Assembly (NCBI GenBank): GCA_014904845.1
Contig: MU119702.1
Span: forward strand, 1 to 25,625
Reading direction: 5' to 3'
Origin: Acephala macrosclerotiorum
Taxonomy: Eukaryota; Ascomycota; Leotiomycetes; Helotiales; Mollisiaceae
DNA: 25,625 bases
Positions 1 through 9,317 of the stretch are shown one piece after another. Within the stretch, counting starts at the first letter, position 1. Every line of letters begins with the position of its first letter. The translations under genes and the position numbers were made by a program. The notes below the pieces were generated by a model. It was not told where the DNA came from. It searched no databases and worked only from the letters and a program-made list of their open reading frames with translations.

Positions 1-1250
1 AAAAAATAATAATATAAATTTGAATTTTTAATTTTATTAATTTAAGTTTTTTTTAACGTTATTATTTTCTATTTTTTAACGTAAATATTAATAAGTTTAT
101 AATATAATACTTTGATAAATATTTTTTTTTTTTTTTTATTTCGCAATTTTATTAATTACTTTAGATTTTTATATATATATAAAATATCAAAGAAATTAAT
201 TAAATAAAAATATAAAATCTATAAAATTGTAAATTACAAATATATATATAATTGAATTTGAAATTCTTAGAAAAAAAAATTATAAAATATAATTTTTTAT
301 TTAAAATTTATTTTTATCGATTGTTTTATACGAAATTTTATATTTTTTTTTTTTCGTTAATATATTACAATATATTTCGATAATTATTTTATATTTGTAT
401 TTTTGTTTTTAAAATTATAAGTTTGCAAATTTGATATAATTAATACTATAAAATTATATAAAAAGTTTTTTAAAAGTTTATTAGAAATTAAAAATCGATT
501 TACTACAAAGTTTAAATAGAATATTTTTTTAGTAATAGTAATTAGAAATGTTTTTGATTTAAAAAATATTTATACGATAAATAAAATAAAAAACTTTCAA
601 AAAAAAACTAAAAAACGTTTTATAAAAACGTCAATAAATAAGCGAATTGTATAAAAGATTTTTGAAAACGATTATATAAAGAATTTATAGATTTTTTGCT
701 TTATTAACGATTATAATCAATTTATAAAAAACGTAAATTTTACGAATCAATTTAAAGAAACGTACGAGACTTATAAATTTATTTTTAAAAATTGATTATT
801 TTTATTTTATTAATTAATTAATATAGTTTATATAAATATTTATAAATTCTATCGATTAAATACGAGAAATAAACGTTTTTTTACGTATTTACAATTTAAA
901 ATTGAATTTTATTACAAATTTTTATAATTTTTTGAAAAAATAAAATTAAAAAATTTACGAATAAAATTAAAAAATAAAAAAATATTCAATTTTAATTTTC
1001 AGTATTTATACTACTAAAAATATTATCAAAAGCGAAGTATTTGCATATAGTATTTTTATGAATTAAAGTATAAAAAGTTTTAAAAAAAAAAATAAAAAAT
1101 ATATTAAAACGTTTAATTAAAAAGTATATTTTTTGTAATATATTACTTTGTAAAGAAAAAGAGTATTAAACTCGATTTTATAGTAATAATATATTTTATA
1201 TTTAAATTTGTATAGAAAAATATATAACTTCTGTATAAGTAGTTTGAGCG
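1..1250. repeat. AT-rich block, RIP-degraded repeat DNA (left)
   Basis: This stretch is nearly all A and T with no credible coding frame; long open runs do not look like protein. The few remaining G and C bases are mostly in CpG, or in TpG on this strand, while CpA is scarcer. That pattern is expected where CpA has been turned into TpA by repeat-induced point mutation. Short patches around 690-790 still read like a decayed frame but I cannot assign a family. It is most likely an old transposon, and its own ends are outside the window or unrecognisable. Confidence 0.75.
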
Positions 1251-1462
1251 AGACTCTTTTGCTTAGCGCTGGTAATGTTTCAACGAACGAAGGAATAAAA
1301 TAAAATAAAATAGAATTTATTTTAAGTCCGTGTCTGCCGTTAGACAATGGGACTGTAGTAGTTTGCATCGGGTACCAGTTTTTTGCCTGCCACTTCTATA
1401 CTAACTATCTCTCTATTTAGCTAGCGGTGCTCGTATTGCGCAGCTATAGAAATATCCAGCAC

Positions 1463-1484
1463 TTAAGTAAGTAAGTAAGTAAGT
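1463..1484. repeat. TAAG tetranucleotide microsatellite
   Basis: Five perfect TAAG units (1464-1483) sit at the edge of the AT-rich block. They run directly into a short repeated motif (see next entry). Confidence 0.9.
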
Positions 1485-1582
1485 GCCTTAATGCCTAAGG
1501 CATAAACGCACTTAGAGAATTTTAGTGTTTCTCACCGGAGCGGTTGCTGCCGGCCTTAGTGCCTAAGGCAGAAGCGCACTTG
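1484..1582. repeat. Imperfect direct duplication of a GTGCCTAAGGCA-like motif
   Basis: Two copies of a roughly 30-bp unit, at about 1484-1516 and 1553-1582, share the core TGCCTAAGGCA followed by an AACGCACTT/AGCGCACTT end. The core itself is palindromic (CCTAAGG). A second local motif, TTCACCGGA.CGG, occurs near 1530 and again near 1780. These look like relics of a repeat element edge; no function is visible. Confidence 0.6.
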
Positions 1583-1614
1583 GGACTTTTGCGGTCGCCA
1601 TTTTTGCTGAGTGC

Positions 1615-1905
1615 GACTATATTTTATTGATTTGCACAACAACGGATTAATAAAATCGCTTAAAACTTGAAATCTGGCGGTATTTAATTGAGTTTCAATT
1701 TATTTATAAGTTTTATGCAGTTTGTATTAGTAAATAACTTTTAATTGTGTCGCAACGTAAATCGAAGTTTTGGTGTTCTTCACCGGATCGGCTGCATACT
1801 AGTCCGAAGCTACTGCGTAACTACCCCTGCTGCAAAATCCTTAATGAACCAATCAAATCGCTCTATTTGGGCACCTCGGTTAAATTTGGGTGAAATCGCC
1901 TATTG
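1615..1905 (+). repeat. Dispersed repeat R, left copy
   Basis: This segment matches the segment at about 17345-17945 in the same orientation. Shared landmarks in order are GCAACAACG-like, TTAATAAAATCGCTT, AATTGAGTTTCAA, CGTAAATCG, CGGCT followed by CCGAAG, and AACCAATCAAAT. Similarity is roughly 80 percent by eye over the first 140 bp. The left copy lacks about 330 bp that the right copy has between its CGTAAATCG and CGGCT landmarks. R is probably part of a transposable element. Confidence 0.75.
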
Positions 1906-1974
1906 TGAGAAGTGTTGATATCACGTGCATATAGAAAAGTTGACATTAGTCCTTAAGCCGGACAGGTAATAAAT

Positions 1975-2150
1975 TAAACTTATTCGAAATAATTCGTAAT
2001 TCGTAAATCAATTAATCAATTAATCAAAGTAGAAATAAAAAAGGCTCTTAATTATTTTATAGTAAGCGAAAGCTCCATATATACTAGAAGACACGTGACT
2101 AGCACTGCCCTCGAAACTAGCTATTTATAAGGATTTTTGAAGAGAGAGTA
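1975..2150 (+). repeat. Inverted dispersed repeat, less mutated copy
   Basis: The reverse complement of this segment aligns with about 21655-21835. Landmarks are the CTAGTTTCGA core, ACGTGT, a TATATA run and the ATTAATTGATT/GATTTACG tail. Where the two differ, this copy usually has C or G and the other has T or A (for example the GGGCAGTGCTAGTC part reads as AAGTAATACTAATT there), as RIP predicts. A related fragment containing CACGTG, CTAGTATATA and AGCTC lies inverted at about 3430-3495. Confidence 0.75.
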
Positions 2151-2165
2151 TATAGCCCCACCACA

Positions 2166-3137
2166 CTAGTCAATCAAGCAAAGATTGCAAAAATGGAACT
2201 CTTCACTCCCACAGTCATGGTCTAGCTTGGACAGGAATCCCGAACAACAACAAGCAGTGTCTTTCGAGACAACAGTGTCAAGTGCCGTGTTTTTGCCTGC
2301 CCAGGCGGGGCAGTCGCTATCGCCGCAGTGGCCCCAGATTCGGCGGGCGGAGCTGGTATGCCTGCGTTAGAGGCTAAGTTTGCTGAGCTTTGTGGATTGG
2401 TGAGGAGAGGGCATTGGGAAAGGAGGCATTTTTCGTAGTTCTGCTGATTGCTAGCAATTTATTTGGAAAGGGAGAGGTGATCTGGGTACTTTGCACAGTT
2501 GGATGTTCCATTTTTGGCACCGTCGCGGTTCGTCATAGCTATGCACTCTGCCTGTCTTGGGGCAGCCCTAGAGGGTCTGAGCTCGGATTTGGACGTGGAT
2601 CTCTGAGTATATAACGGCGTTTGCTTTCCGTACCAGATGTTCGAAGTGGGTCAGAGTGATTCGAGGTGTGAGGAGCTCCAGAAACCTTATGAACTGGCCG
2701 AGAGTATTGTGTTAGCTGTGGGGATTCGCGAGCGCAGGGTTGCTTGGTGTAGCTGAAAGCGCAGAGTCCAACGAGGAGACAGGGGCACCATCATTGTTGA
2801 ATAATGAACGCGCATTCGCATCAGACTCCTCCTACATCAATTGCTCAAGGCCTACCTCTTGCGCCGTTTGTTGTGCGATCTCTTCATCCACATCTTCCTT
2901 AGTTCGCTACAGATGCGGAACCATCTCATCAATGTCATCTTGTTCGATAGTAATCTTGTCCAGGATGTATCCCTGGGAATTAATTGGCGGCCTTCCGCGC
3001 ACTCTGTACGTGTATTGTTCCAAACTCATTGTGGTGTCGTTGTTGGATGTCGAAGATATTTGTGGGAATGTGTTTGGCTTGGGTAAGTGCCGCTGGAAGG
3101 CGTTTATATACTGTGACTTAGAGGAGGGTACTAGCAA
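2166..3137 (-). pseudogene. RIP-inactivated 324-codon frame, family unknown
   Basis: One minus-strand frame runs from about 3137 to a final TAG at 2166-2168 without any indel. It is broken by six in-frame stops at 2907-2909, 2832-2834, 2712-2714, 2568-2570, 2451-2453 and 2367-2369. All six are TAG or TAA, which is what CAG, CAA or TGG codons become after C-to-T or G-to-A change. The readable peptide is hydrophilic at the N-terminus (motif RVRGRPPINSQGY), acidic in the middle (EQDDIDEMVPHL) and rich in Cys and His near the C-terminus (WGHCGDSDCPAW, then a CCC run). I do not recognise a family. A transposon-encoded or duplicated host protein hit by RIP is the likely origin. No clear ATG was fixed for the start. 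Confidence 0.6.
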
Positions 3138-3254
3138 ATGAGACTAGTGCGTCGCTTGAGAGTTAGATTGCGGAGGTAAGACTGGCTTGACAGCGGTAGG
3201 GACGATCTAACGAAGGAAAAACAGCTTGGACTCACCCAATGTTCTAGAAATCAA

Positions 3255-3262
3255 CCAACCAC
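3255..3262. repeat. Target-site duplication, left (hAT-like element)
   Basis: CCAACCAC immediately precedes the left terminal inverted repeat and recurs exactly at 4070-4077 immediately after the right one. Eight bases is the duplication length of the hAT superfamily. Confidence 0.85.
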
Positions 3263-4069
3263 CAGAGTGGTCATTAAGCCAGTCAGCCCTTAATCATTCG
3301 AGCAAAATAAACAACTGAATGGCTGACAATAAGAGCAACCGCTAAATGGCTTAAATGATCTATTGATTAGTTGCTAATCAGTTCGAATAAAAATGAAAAT
3401 ATATTAAATCGAACCCGTTACAGGAAAACTTTGTACGTAGACACGTGCTATTCACGTGCTACTAGCTAGTATATAAGCTCCGTAGCTGAGAGTAAACTTT
3501 ATTATTTATTTATATATAATATTAATTTTAAATTATTTATTATTTTAAATTATTTTTTATTTTAAATTATTTTTTATATTAAAAATAATAAATATAAAAA
3601 AAAAATTTATTTAAATTATATAATATTATTATATAAATAATTAAATAATTTTTATATAATTTTATTGATATTTTTAAAAAATTTATTAAAATTTTTAATT
3701 TATATATATATTTTATATAATTTTTTTTTAAAAAAAATAATTATATTTAATTTTATAATACTTTCAGCTAGCGGTCGTATTACGTGTACAACTAGTCCGA
3801 AAACCAGACTTATTGTCTTAACCCGCTTAATTCTGACCAATTAGAGGCCTTCCATTAGGTTTTTCCGTTCCGGTTCCTCACTAAAACGCTAGTAAAAAAC
3901 TAAAATCACGACTCTAAAATCTTAAAAATTTAATTATTGAGCTGATTATTACGTTATTCGAGAATCTATCAAATGACTGGCTGTCAGTTGAAAAACTAGA
4001 TAACTGACTGGCTGATAACTGATCAGTTATCAGTACTGACATCAGCTAGCTGACTTAATGACCACTCTG
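3263..4069. mobile_element. Non-autonomous hAT-like element (MITE-type), 807 bp
   Basis: The ends are perfect 16-bp inverted repeats, CAGAGTGGTCATTAAG at 3263-3278 and its complement at 4054-4069. The match continues inward for eight or nine bases with transition differences only. A perfect 8-bp direct duplication, CCAACCAC, flanks the element. CA.AG-type termini with 8-bp duplications are typical of hAT transposons. The interior has no transposase frame. It holds a very AT-rich core at about 3500-3765, a CACGTG/CTAGTATATA fragment at 3430-3495 that is also found inverted at 2041-2110, and a perfect palindrome near the right end. It would need a transposase supplied from elsewhere. Confidence 0.85.
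4012..4033. repeat. Perfect 22-bp palindrome inside the hAT-like element
   Basis: The segment equals its own reverse complement, centred on the TGATCA between 4020 and 4023. The half-site CTGATAACTGA resembles neighbouring ACTGACTGGCTGA-type repeats at 3975-4016. Such subterminal repeats in hAT elements can be transposase-binding sites; here that is inference. Confidence 0.85.
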
Positions 4070-4077
4070 CCAACCAC
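4070..4077. repeat. Target-site duplication, right (hAT-like element)
   Basis: CCAACCAC directly after the right inverted repeat, identical to 3255-3262. Confidence 0.85.
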
Positions 4078-4216
4078 GAGGCTCGATTTCGGTGGGCTGG
4101 GAGTTCCGCCAAGATTCAAGGCAACAAATCTTGAATCTCTCGGTTGGCCTCCATATGACTTGACAGTGGTGAAGAAAGTGCGTTGCGTCATGGGTTAAGA
4201 GGAAGAAAGGGCTTAA

Positions 4217-4485
4217 ATGCCTTTCCTGTACCCGTGGCACTTCCTCTCCTCAATAGCCACATCTCAGAAAAATCAAATGAGCTATAAAATCCTTCGAGCG
4301 CCGCTTGGAAAAACCGGCTATATATTGGCATACGAGTTTGAGGAGGTACTGTAGTGATGATGAGGAAGAAGATGAGCATCTCTAGCCGTTCTGTCTCCCC
4401 ACAGCTACGACGAATGCCCACAAGCATGCAAGCGACTGAAGACGACACGTCTTATAAGATTTTGCCACCCCACGACTTGAATTAG
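4217..4485 (+). CDS. Possible small two-exon gene, 69 residues, unknown function
   Basis: An ATG at 4217 opens a 43-codon exon (4217-4345). A candidate 59-nt intron (4346-4404) starts GTACTG, has an in-frame stop, and ends in a pyrimidine-rich CCCCACAG. The second exon (4405-4485) gives 27 more codons with TAG at 4483-4485. The peptide starts MPFLYPWHFLSS, contains APLGKTGYILAYEFEE at the splice, and ends PPHDLN. No domain is recognised. Support is only the strong acceptor and consistent frame; it could equally be a fragment of a dead gene or chance. Confidence 0.3.
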
Positions 4486-4637
4486 TTTGAGTTCATAGGT
4501 ACGATCTAATCCTTGAAAAGACTTAGCCAAATAGCAAAGGGTTTAGTTGACAGCAGACGTTAATTTGCAACGAAAAAATGGGTGACTCTTCAAGAGTGGT
4601 AACCAACGCCATTGCTTCACCTTGACTTCAATGATGA

Positions 4638-4763
4638 AATGAAAAGGATCCAAGATCTCCAGAGGATGGAATTCCGAGATATGATGAGAACGAGGATCTT
4701 GTCAGCCGGTCGAACTTGCCAAAGGCTGCTGGACGGCTTTGGGAAGGTGCCTTGCTTCGAAAG
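4638..4763 (+). other. Exon-like open segment, orphan
   Basis: A 42-codon open stretch between stops has a composition typical of real protein: EDGIPRYDENEDLV followed by an alanine/leucine-rich end with LWEGALLRK. It finishes at a possible splice donor, AA|GTGAGG, just before an in-frame TGA. I see no start codon and no convincing partner exon, so this may be a relic. The same stretch is read in other frames as unconvincing ORFs. Confidence 0.25.
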
Positions 4764-5591
4764 TGAGGGAAGAAGAGGTGGTTTAAGTACTTCTCTGTAC
4801 AACTGATGTATCGATCTTGCTGACTGAAAGAAAAAAATGGTGGGGGCAAACAAAATGCTTATATAAACTAGCAAACACTTTCTAACGATTCCACCAACAA
4901 CTGATCGAGAGAGTCGAGGACGAGAGAAAGGAGGGTAAGAAATAAAGCATAAGTAGCATCTATATAGGATGCACCGGTCACCAAATCTCAGAACTCGCGG
5001 AACTGCATAAGGTAGCGATTATAATATTGAACCTAAGGGAAGTTGAGAACTTTCTCTGGGCTTTGTCTTGATCCCCAGAAGGCATTTTTTAATGGTGATT
5101 GATGAAATTGACAGCAGAGACCAATAAACCTCGGTAGAGAAATGTGACTTTCGGAGAGGAGATTAGTTAGCAATGTCCCCTCCGAAGCATGTCGCTCTAA
5201 GCTTGAAGTCCCACTGAGTACCAGAAAGGTTTGGGGGAAAGGATCCATGCGTCGTGTTAAATTGAGGAATTGGATTTGTGGCGTTGGAAGGAAGGAAGGA
5301 TTCGTCACGAATCATTTTATAAGACAAGCTGATGCCAAGGGGAGGTGAATACTTATGACCGGCTCGAAATTTTGGGCTGGTAATGAACTTGGAGCCTGAA
5401 AATCAGCTACTACCTAGCTCTGGAAGGAGCAAAACCAATCGAACGACACATCTGCAGCCCAACTGATGGAGTGAATGTATTGAACTATAAAAGTGAAGTA
5501 AAAATAACGAAAGGTGAAACCTGGTCACGCAATAGTAACAGCTCTCACAGATATACTATACATACCTCCTCACACCTCTCCCACTTCAGAC
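4764..5591. other. Intergenic, downstream of FOL1
   Basis: No credible gene. A 91-codon minus-strand frame (5033-5308) begins with an ATG but shows no domain and no splice context; it is left as unsupported. The part next to 5591 would hold the 3' untranslated region and polyadenylation signals of the minus-strand FOL1 gene. Confidence 0.5.
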
Positions 5592-7380
5592 TTACACCCT
5601 CCAAATAGCATCCGACATCTTAATAACCTGCGCCATTTGCCCAACATCATGCACCCTCACAATATCTGCCCCACCTTGCACAGCAGCCGCAACCGTGACC
5701 GCCGTCCCCCAAGTTCTCTTCTCCGCTTTCTTCACCCCCGTAAAATGTCCAATAAACCTCTTCCTACTACTCCCCACTAACCACGGCAACCCCCTCAATC
5801 CCGGCCAATACCTCAACTCCTCCATCCTTCTCAGTATCTCGACATTCTGATCCATAGTTTTAGCGAATCCGATGCCAGGGTCAAGGATTATTCGCCAGCG
5901 ACGGATACCGGCTTCTTCGGCGACCGAGATACGAGAAAGGAGTTCGGAGGCGATGGTGGGTATCAGGCCGTCGAGTGTATAATCTGTTAAATTGTTCATG
6001 GTGGCGGGTGTGCCGCGCATGTGCATTAGACAGATTGTTTTTCCTAGCCTTGCTACTGTGGGGAGCATCTCGGGATCCATGACACCGGCTGAGACGTCGT
6101 TGATGATATCTGCTCCAGCTTTGATAGCTGCTTCTGCTACACTGGCTCGATATGTATCGATACTGATGAGGGGAGATTTGGGACCTTTGAAGACTTGCTT
6201 GATTAATTGGATGAGGGGGACGACGCGGGAGATTTCTTCGGTTGAGGTCACTTCTGGGGCGCCGGGGGCGGTGGATTGGCCTCCGATGTCGATTATTGTT
6301 GCTCCGGATTCGATGGCGTTAGCTATTTTTTCTGATAGTTCGTATTCTGGAGCTGGCTTATGGAAAATAGCACGATCCTTGAAATGGAGACCGCCGTCTG
6401 AGAAGGAGTCTGGGGTCATGTTGAAGATGGCCATGACTTGGGTTTTGCGGTCACTTTGTAAGGCACGAATTGGTGGGATGTTTTTGGCGATGGGAGTGAG
6501 GGTTGATAGAGATGTGGAAGATGGTGGGAGAGCGTTGAGGTAGTCTACTGTGACTTTCCATGGTGCTGCTGGGTCGAGTGTCTTTCCTGGAATGAGCCTG
6601 ATAAAGGTTAGCGATTGAGCCCCTGGATGCCGTTCAAACTCACTCTGCGAGAGGCCGAAGAACGAATTCGCGTTCGAACATTCCTGGATGGGGAATCTTG
6701 AGATGCTCATGATCGATGACTTCATCACCGTAGAGGAGGATGTCGAGGTCGATATTCCTAGGACCCTTGTCGATCACCTTCTTTCGACCAAAAGCATTCT
6801 CGATACTCTGCAGTTCATTGAGAAGAGCGATGGGGTCTAGATCAGTTTCGACCTGCTAGATGTTAGACATCATTCAGGATTATGAGGAGGTTGAACATGA
6901 GGCTTTCGATTTGAGGGAACAAGCTCCAGCCACCATCACTCTTCAATTAGCGTGGACGAGACTTACCTCACAGGCTCCATTGACAAAGCTGTCCTGATCA
7001 GTGACGTACATTGGCTCTGTCTCCCACAATGAACTGGTCCGCTTCACTTTTATCCCTCTCTTCGACATCTCGTTGCATGCCTTCTCAATCCAGTCGATTC
7101 GGTCCCCGAGATTGCTCCCAAGAGCAATGTACGCTGTGTGTGTCTTACCTTCATTTTCGGAGGGCTTCGATAGGATTGGCGACTGAGTACTTGAGATAGC
7201 AGAGGGGTTTAAAGAATGAGGAGTCCATGGTTTCGAACTCACACCCTCATTCAACGTTGATTCGTGTCTCGTCAAGAACAGCGTCGAAATTTTCCTGGCA
7301 TCGAATTGACGTATTGGGAAGGCATTTTTACGAGAAAAAGATGCCCCGATTGCACTTCCTTGAATCCGGAATGCTCTCAT
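5592..7380 (-). CDS. FOL1: Bifunctional HPPK-DHPS folate biosynthesis enzyme
   Basis: It catalyses two consecutive folate steps: pyrophosphorylation of 6-hydroxymethyl-dihydropterin (HPPK) and its condensation with p-aminobenzoate (DHPS, the sulfonamide target). Exons are 6967-7380, 6644-6852 and 5592-6597, with introns of 114 nt (GTAAGT...CAG) and 46 nt (GTGAGT...CAG, branch CTAAC), giving 542 residues. Residues 1-35 are Arg/Lys-rich with almost no acidic residues, fitting a mitochondrial presequence as in yeast Fol1. HPPK spans about 84-210, with YIALGSNLGDR at 84 and KGPRNIDLDILLYG at 167 carrying the two metal-binding Asp (173, 175). DHPS spans about 260-542, with FNMTPDSFSDGG at 266, IIDIGGQST at 309, DIINDVSAG, CLMHMRGTPATM, LDPGIGFAKT and VGSSRKRFIG. 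Unlike yeast Fol1 there is no N-terminal dihydroneopterin aldolase domain. The loop reads STAPGA where many DHPS have STRPGA (Ala at 318). The gene is divergent from the nitronate monooxygenase gene. Confidence 0.95.
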
Positions 7381-7941
7381 CGATGTCGTTGTAATCCTTT
7401 GATGGTCATGCTAGGCATTTATATGGGTCTGAGGTGAGACGCTGACATTTTCTGAATTGATAAATGAATCACGTGCTCATGCATAAATATATGGATCGTG
7501 ACACGCTAACCTTAAACGGTAGCTCATAACTCAATTTTGTGTAACACAGTGTCGGGCTTGACATCTTCATTCAACGACGTCGTTTCTTTCAACTCAACGC
7601 AGTTTATATACATCTTCCTTCTTTTATTTCCATCTCACTCAGTTTGTATCTTTTGCGGTCCCAAGTGTGTCTTAGTCAGACTCAGTCATCACCTGATCAG
7701 AAATCAAACAAGCCGAGGCATTTCTATTCCCGAATCTGGAGAAGGGGACTTGCCGCTAGTGGAGGTCCGAAGAGGTCTCTTCCCCATCTTCTCTTCTTCT
7801 CTCCTCATAAATCCCTTTTCCATCTTTCACTTCCGTCTTCATTCTCTCTTCACCGTTTGCGTTGACCAAACGTCCCTCTCTGCTGACCATTGATTGTATC
7901 TCTGCCATACCATTTCTCCCTTCACAAACAAGATCAACACA
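7381..7941. promoter_or_regulatory. Shared divergent promoter region of FOL1 and the nitronate monooxygenase
   Basis: This 561-bp interval separates two start codons that point away from each other, so it must contain both promoters. On the plus-strand side about 7600-7935 is strongly pyrimidine-rich (TCTTC, CTCTC runs), typical of fungal core promoters and 5' untranslated regions. A CACGTG E-box lies at 7470-7475, nearer FOL1. Such boxes bind bHLH factors (Pho4/Cbf1 type); its use here is not shown. A 118-codon frame through the interval looks like low-complexity noise. Confidence 0.6.
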
Positions 7942-9176
7942 ATGGCTTCTCCTCGTAAGTATCACATGCCAGTGCCTTCAGCTCATCGCAAACTGACAAC
8001 AACAACAGAGCAACTCCGTACGACGGTCACCGACCTCCTCAAGATCAACCACCCAATTCTTCTCGCCGGAATGAACGTCGCAGCTGGCCCCAAGCTCGCA
8101 GCAGCAGTCACCAATGCAGGCGGTCTCGGTGTCATCGGAGGAGTTGGCTACACACCAGACATGCTCCGCGAGCAAATCGCAGAGCTGAAGTCGTACCTCA
8201 AGGACAAGAACGCACCATTTGGCGTTGATCTCCTCCTCCCACAAGTCGGTGGCAGCGCACGGAAGACGAAGTAAGCAATCACATGCCGAGGTCCTCCTTT
8301 GATTACGATTCAGCTGACACAAGTCTGCGAACAGCTACGATTATACCAAGGGCAAGCTCAACGAATTAGTCGACATCATCATCGATTCTGGAGCCAAGCT
8401 CTTCGTCTCTGCTGTCGGTGTCCCTCCTCAGCATGTCGTCGATAGACTCCACAAGGCGGGCATTCTCTACATGAACATGATCGGGCACCCAAAGCATGTT
8501 AAGAAGTGCCTCGACCTCGGTGTTGATATCATCTGCGCACAAGGTGGTGAGGGTGGTGGACATACTGGTGATGTCCCAACGACTGTTTTGATTCCAGCTG
8601 TTGTGGATCTTGTCAAGGGAAAGACCAGCCCAATGACTGGCAAGCCTGTCCAGGTCATTGCTGCTGGTGGTATCTACAATGGACAAACTGTTGCCGCTGC
8701 TCTTATGCTCGGCGCTAGCGCTGTCTGGGTCGGTACAAGATTCATCTTGACTGATGAGGCTGGTGCGCCAAAGGCTCATCAGGAGGCTGTCAGAACTGCT
8801 GGCCACGACGATAACATCCGCACAATTATCTTCACTGGTAGACCACTGCGAGTGCGAAAAAACGCATATATCTTGAATTGGGAAGAGAACAGAGCTGCGG
8901 AAATCAAGGAGCTCACAAGCAAAGGTGTTATCCCAGTGGAGCATGACTTTGAGACTTTGGGTGATGATATTGATGATGAGGTACGTTTTCACTATTTCTT
9001 GAGGAAACCAATTATTGACATGTTGGTAGACCATGGATAACGCACGACCTTTCCTAATGGGCAAGGCTGCCGCAGTTGTGAACGAGAAGAAGAGCGCCAA
9101 GGCTGTTGTTGATGAGCTTGTCAGCGATGCAGTTGCATGGATCCACAAGGGAGAGAAGATGACTGCGAAGTTGTAG
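7942..9176 (+). CDS. Nitronate monooxygenase (2-nitropropane dioxygenase family)
   Basis: This FMN-dependent TIM-barrel enzyme oxidises alkyl nitronates such as propionate-3-nitronate, probably in the cytosol or peroxisome. Four exons, 7942-7954, 8009-8270, 8335-8980 and 9030-9176, give 355 residues; introns are 54, 64 and 49 nt with GTAAGT, GTAAGC and GTACGT donors. The ATG at 7942 has A at -3 and G at +4. The first intron is a multiple of three without stops, so retention would keep frame, but its sites are strong. Visible motifs are NHPILLAGMN near 18, GGLGVIGGVGY, AQGGEGGGHTGDV at 160 with the likely catalytic His168, and AAGGIYNGQTV to VGTRF at 201-228, the FMN phosphate-binding region. 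The last exon encodes the helical end (MDNARPFLMGKAA). It has the usual family length. Its neighbour FOL1 is divergent and functionally unrelated. Confidence 0.93.
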
Positions 9177-9317
9177 GTTCATTTGAGGTTGATAGGATGT
9201 GGGTGATGATGCTTCATGAGATTTGGAAAACTGTATGAATTAGATCATTGCATTGCCGTCACACTTTCTTGGGTGTCGGGATATGCTCTTCCGTAAATCT
9301 CCTGTCCCCCTAATCAA
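9177..9317. other. Short convergent intergenic region
   Basis: The nitronate monooxygenase stop (9174-9176) and the stop of the minus-strand CVNH gene (9318-9320) face each other over 141 bp. Both 3' untranslated regions must lie here or overlap. No terminator-like structure stands out. Confidence 0.6.

Noticed and set aside
1117..1368. 83-codon minus-strand frame at the edge of the left desert
   Set aside because: The second half is a low-complexity Tyr/Lys/Phe translation of AT-rich DNA, and no family is recognised.
1463..1582. CRISPR-like array of short repeats
   Set aside because: Only a tetranucleotide run and two imperfect copies, no regular spacers, and the genome is fungal.
2740..3141. 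133-codon plus-strand frame
   Set aside because: Antisense to the RIP-broken minus-strand frame, which is longer and has a stop pattern explained by RIP.
5033..5308. 91-codon minus-strand frame between the hAT-like element and FOL1
   Set aside because: No domain, no splice context, and no codon pattern distinguishing it from chance; mentioned only as intergenic content.
5992..6543. 183-codon plus-strand frame
   Set aside because: Lies antisense to the DHPS exon, whose motifs are unambiguous on the other strand.
8366..9148. 260-codon minus-strand frame
   Set aside because: Antisense shadow of the nitronate monooxygenase exons, an effect of codon bias in the real gene.
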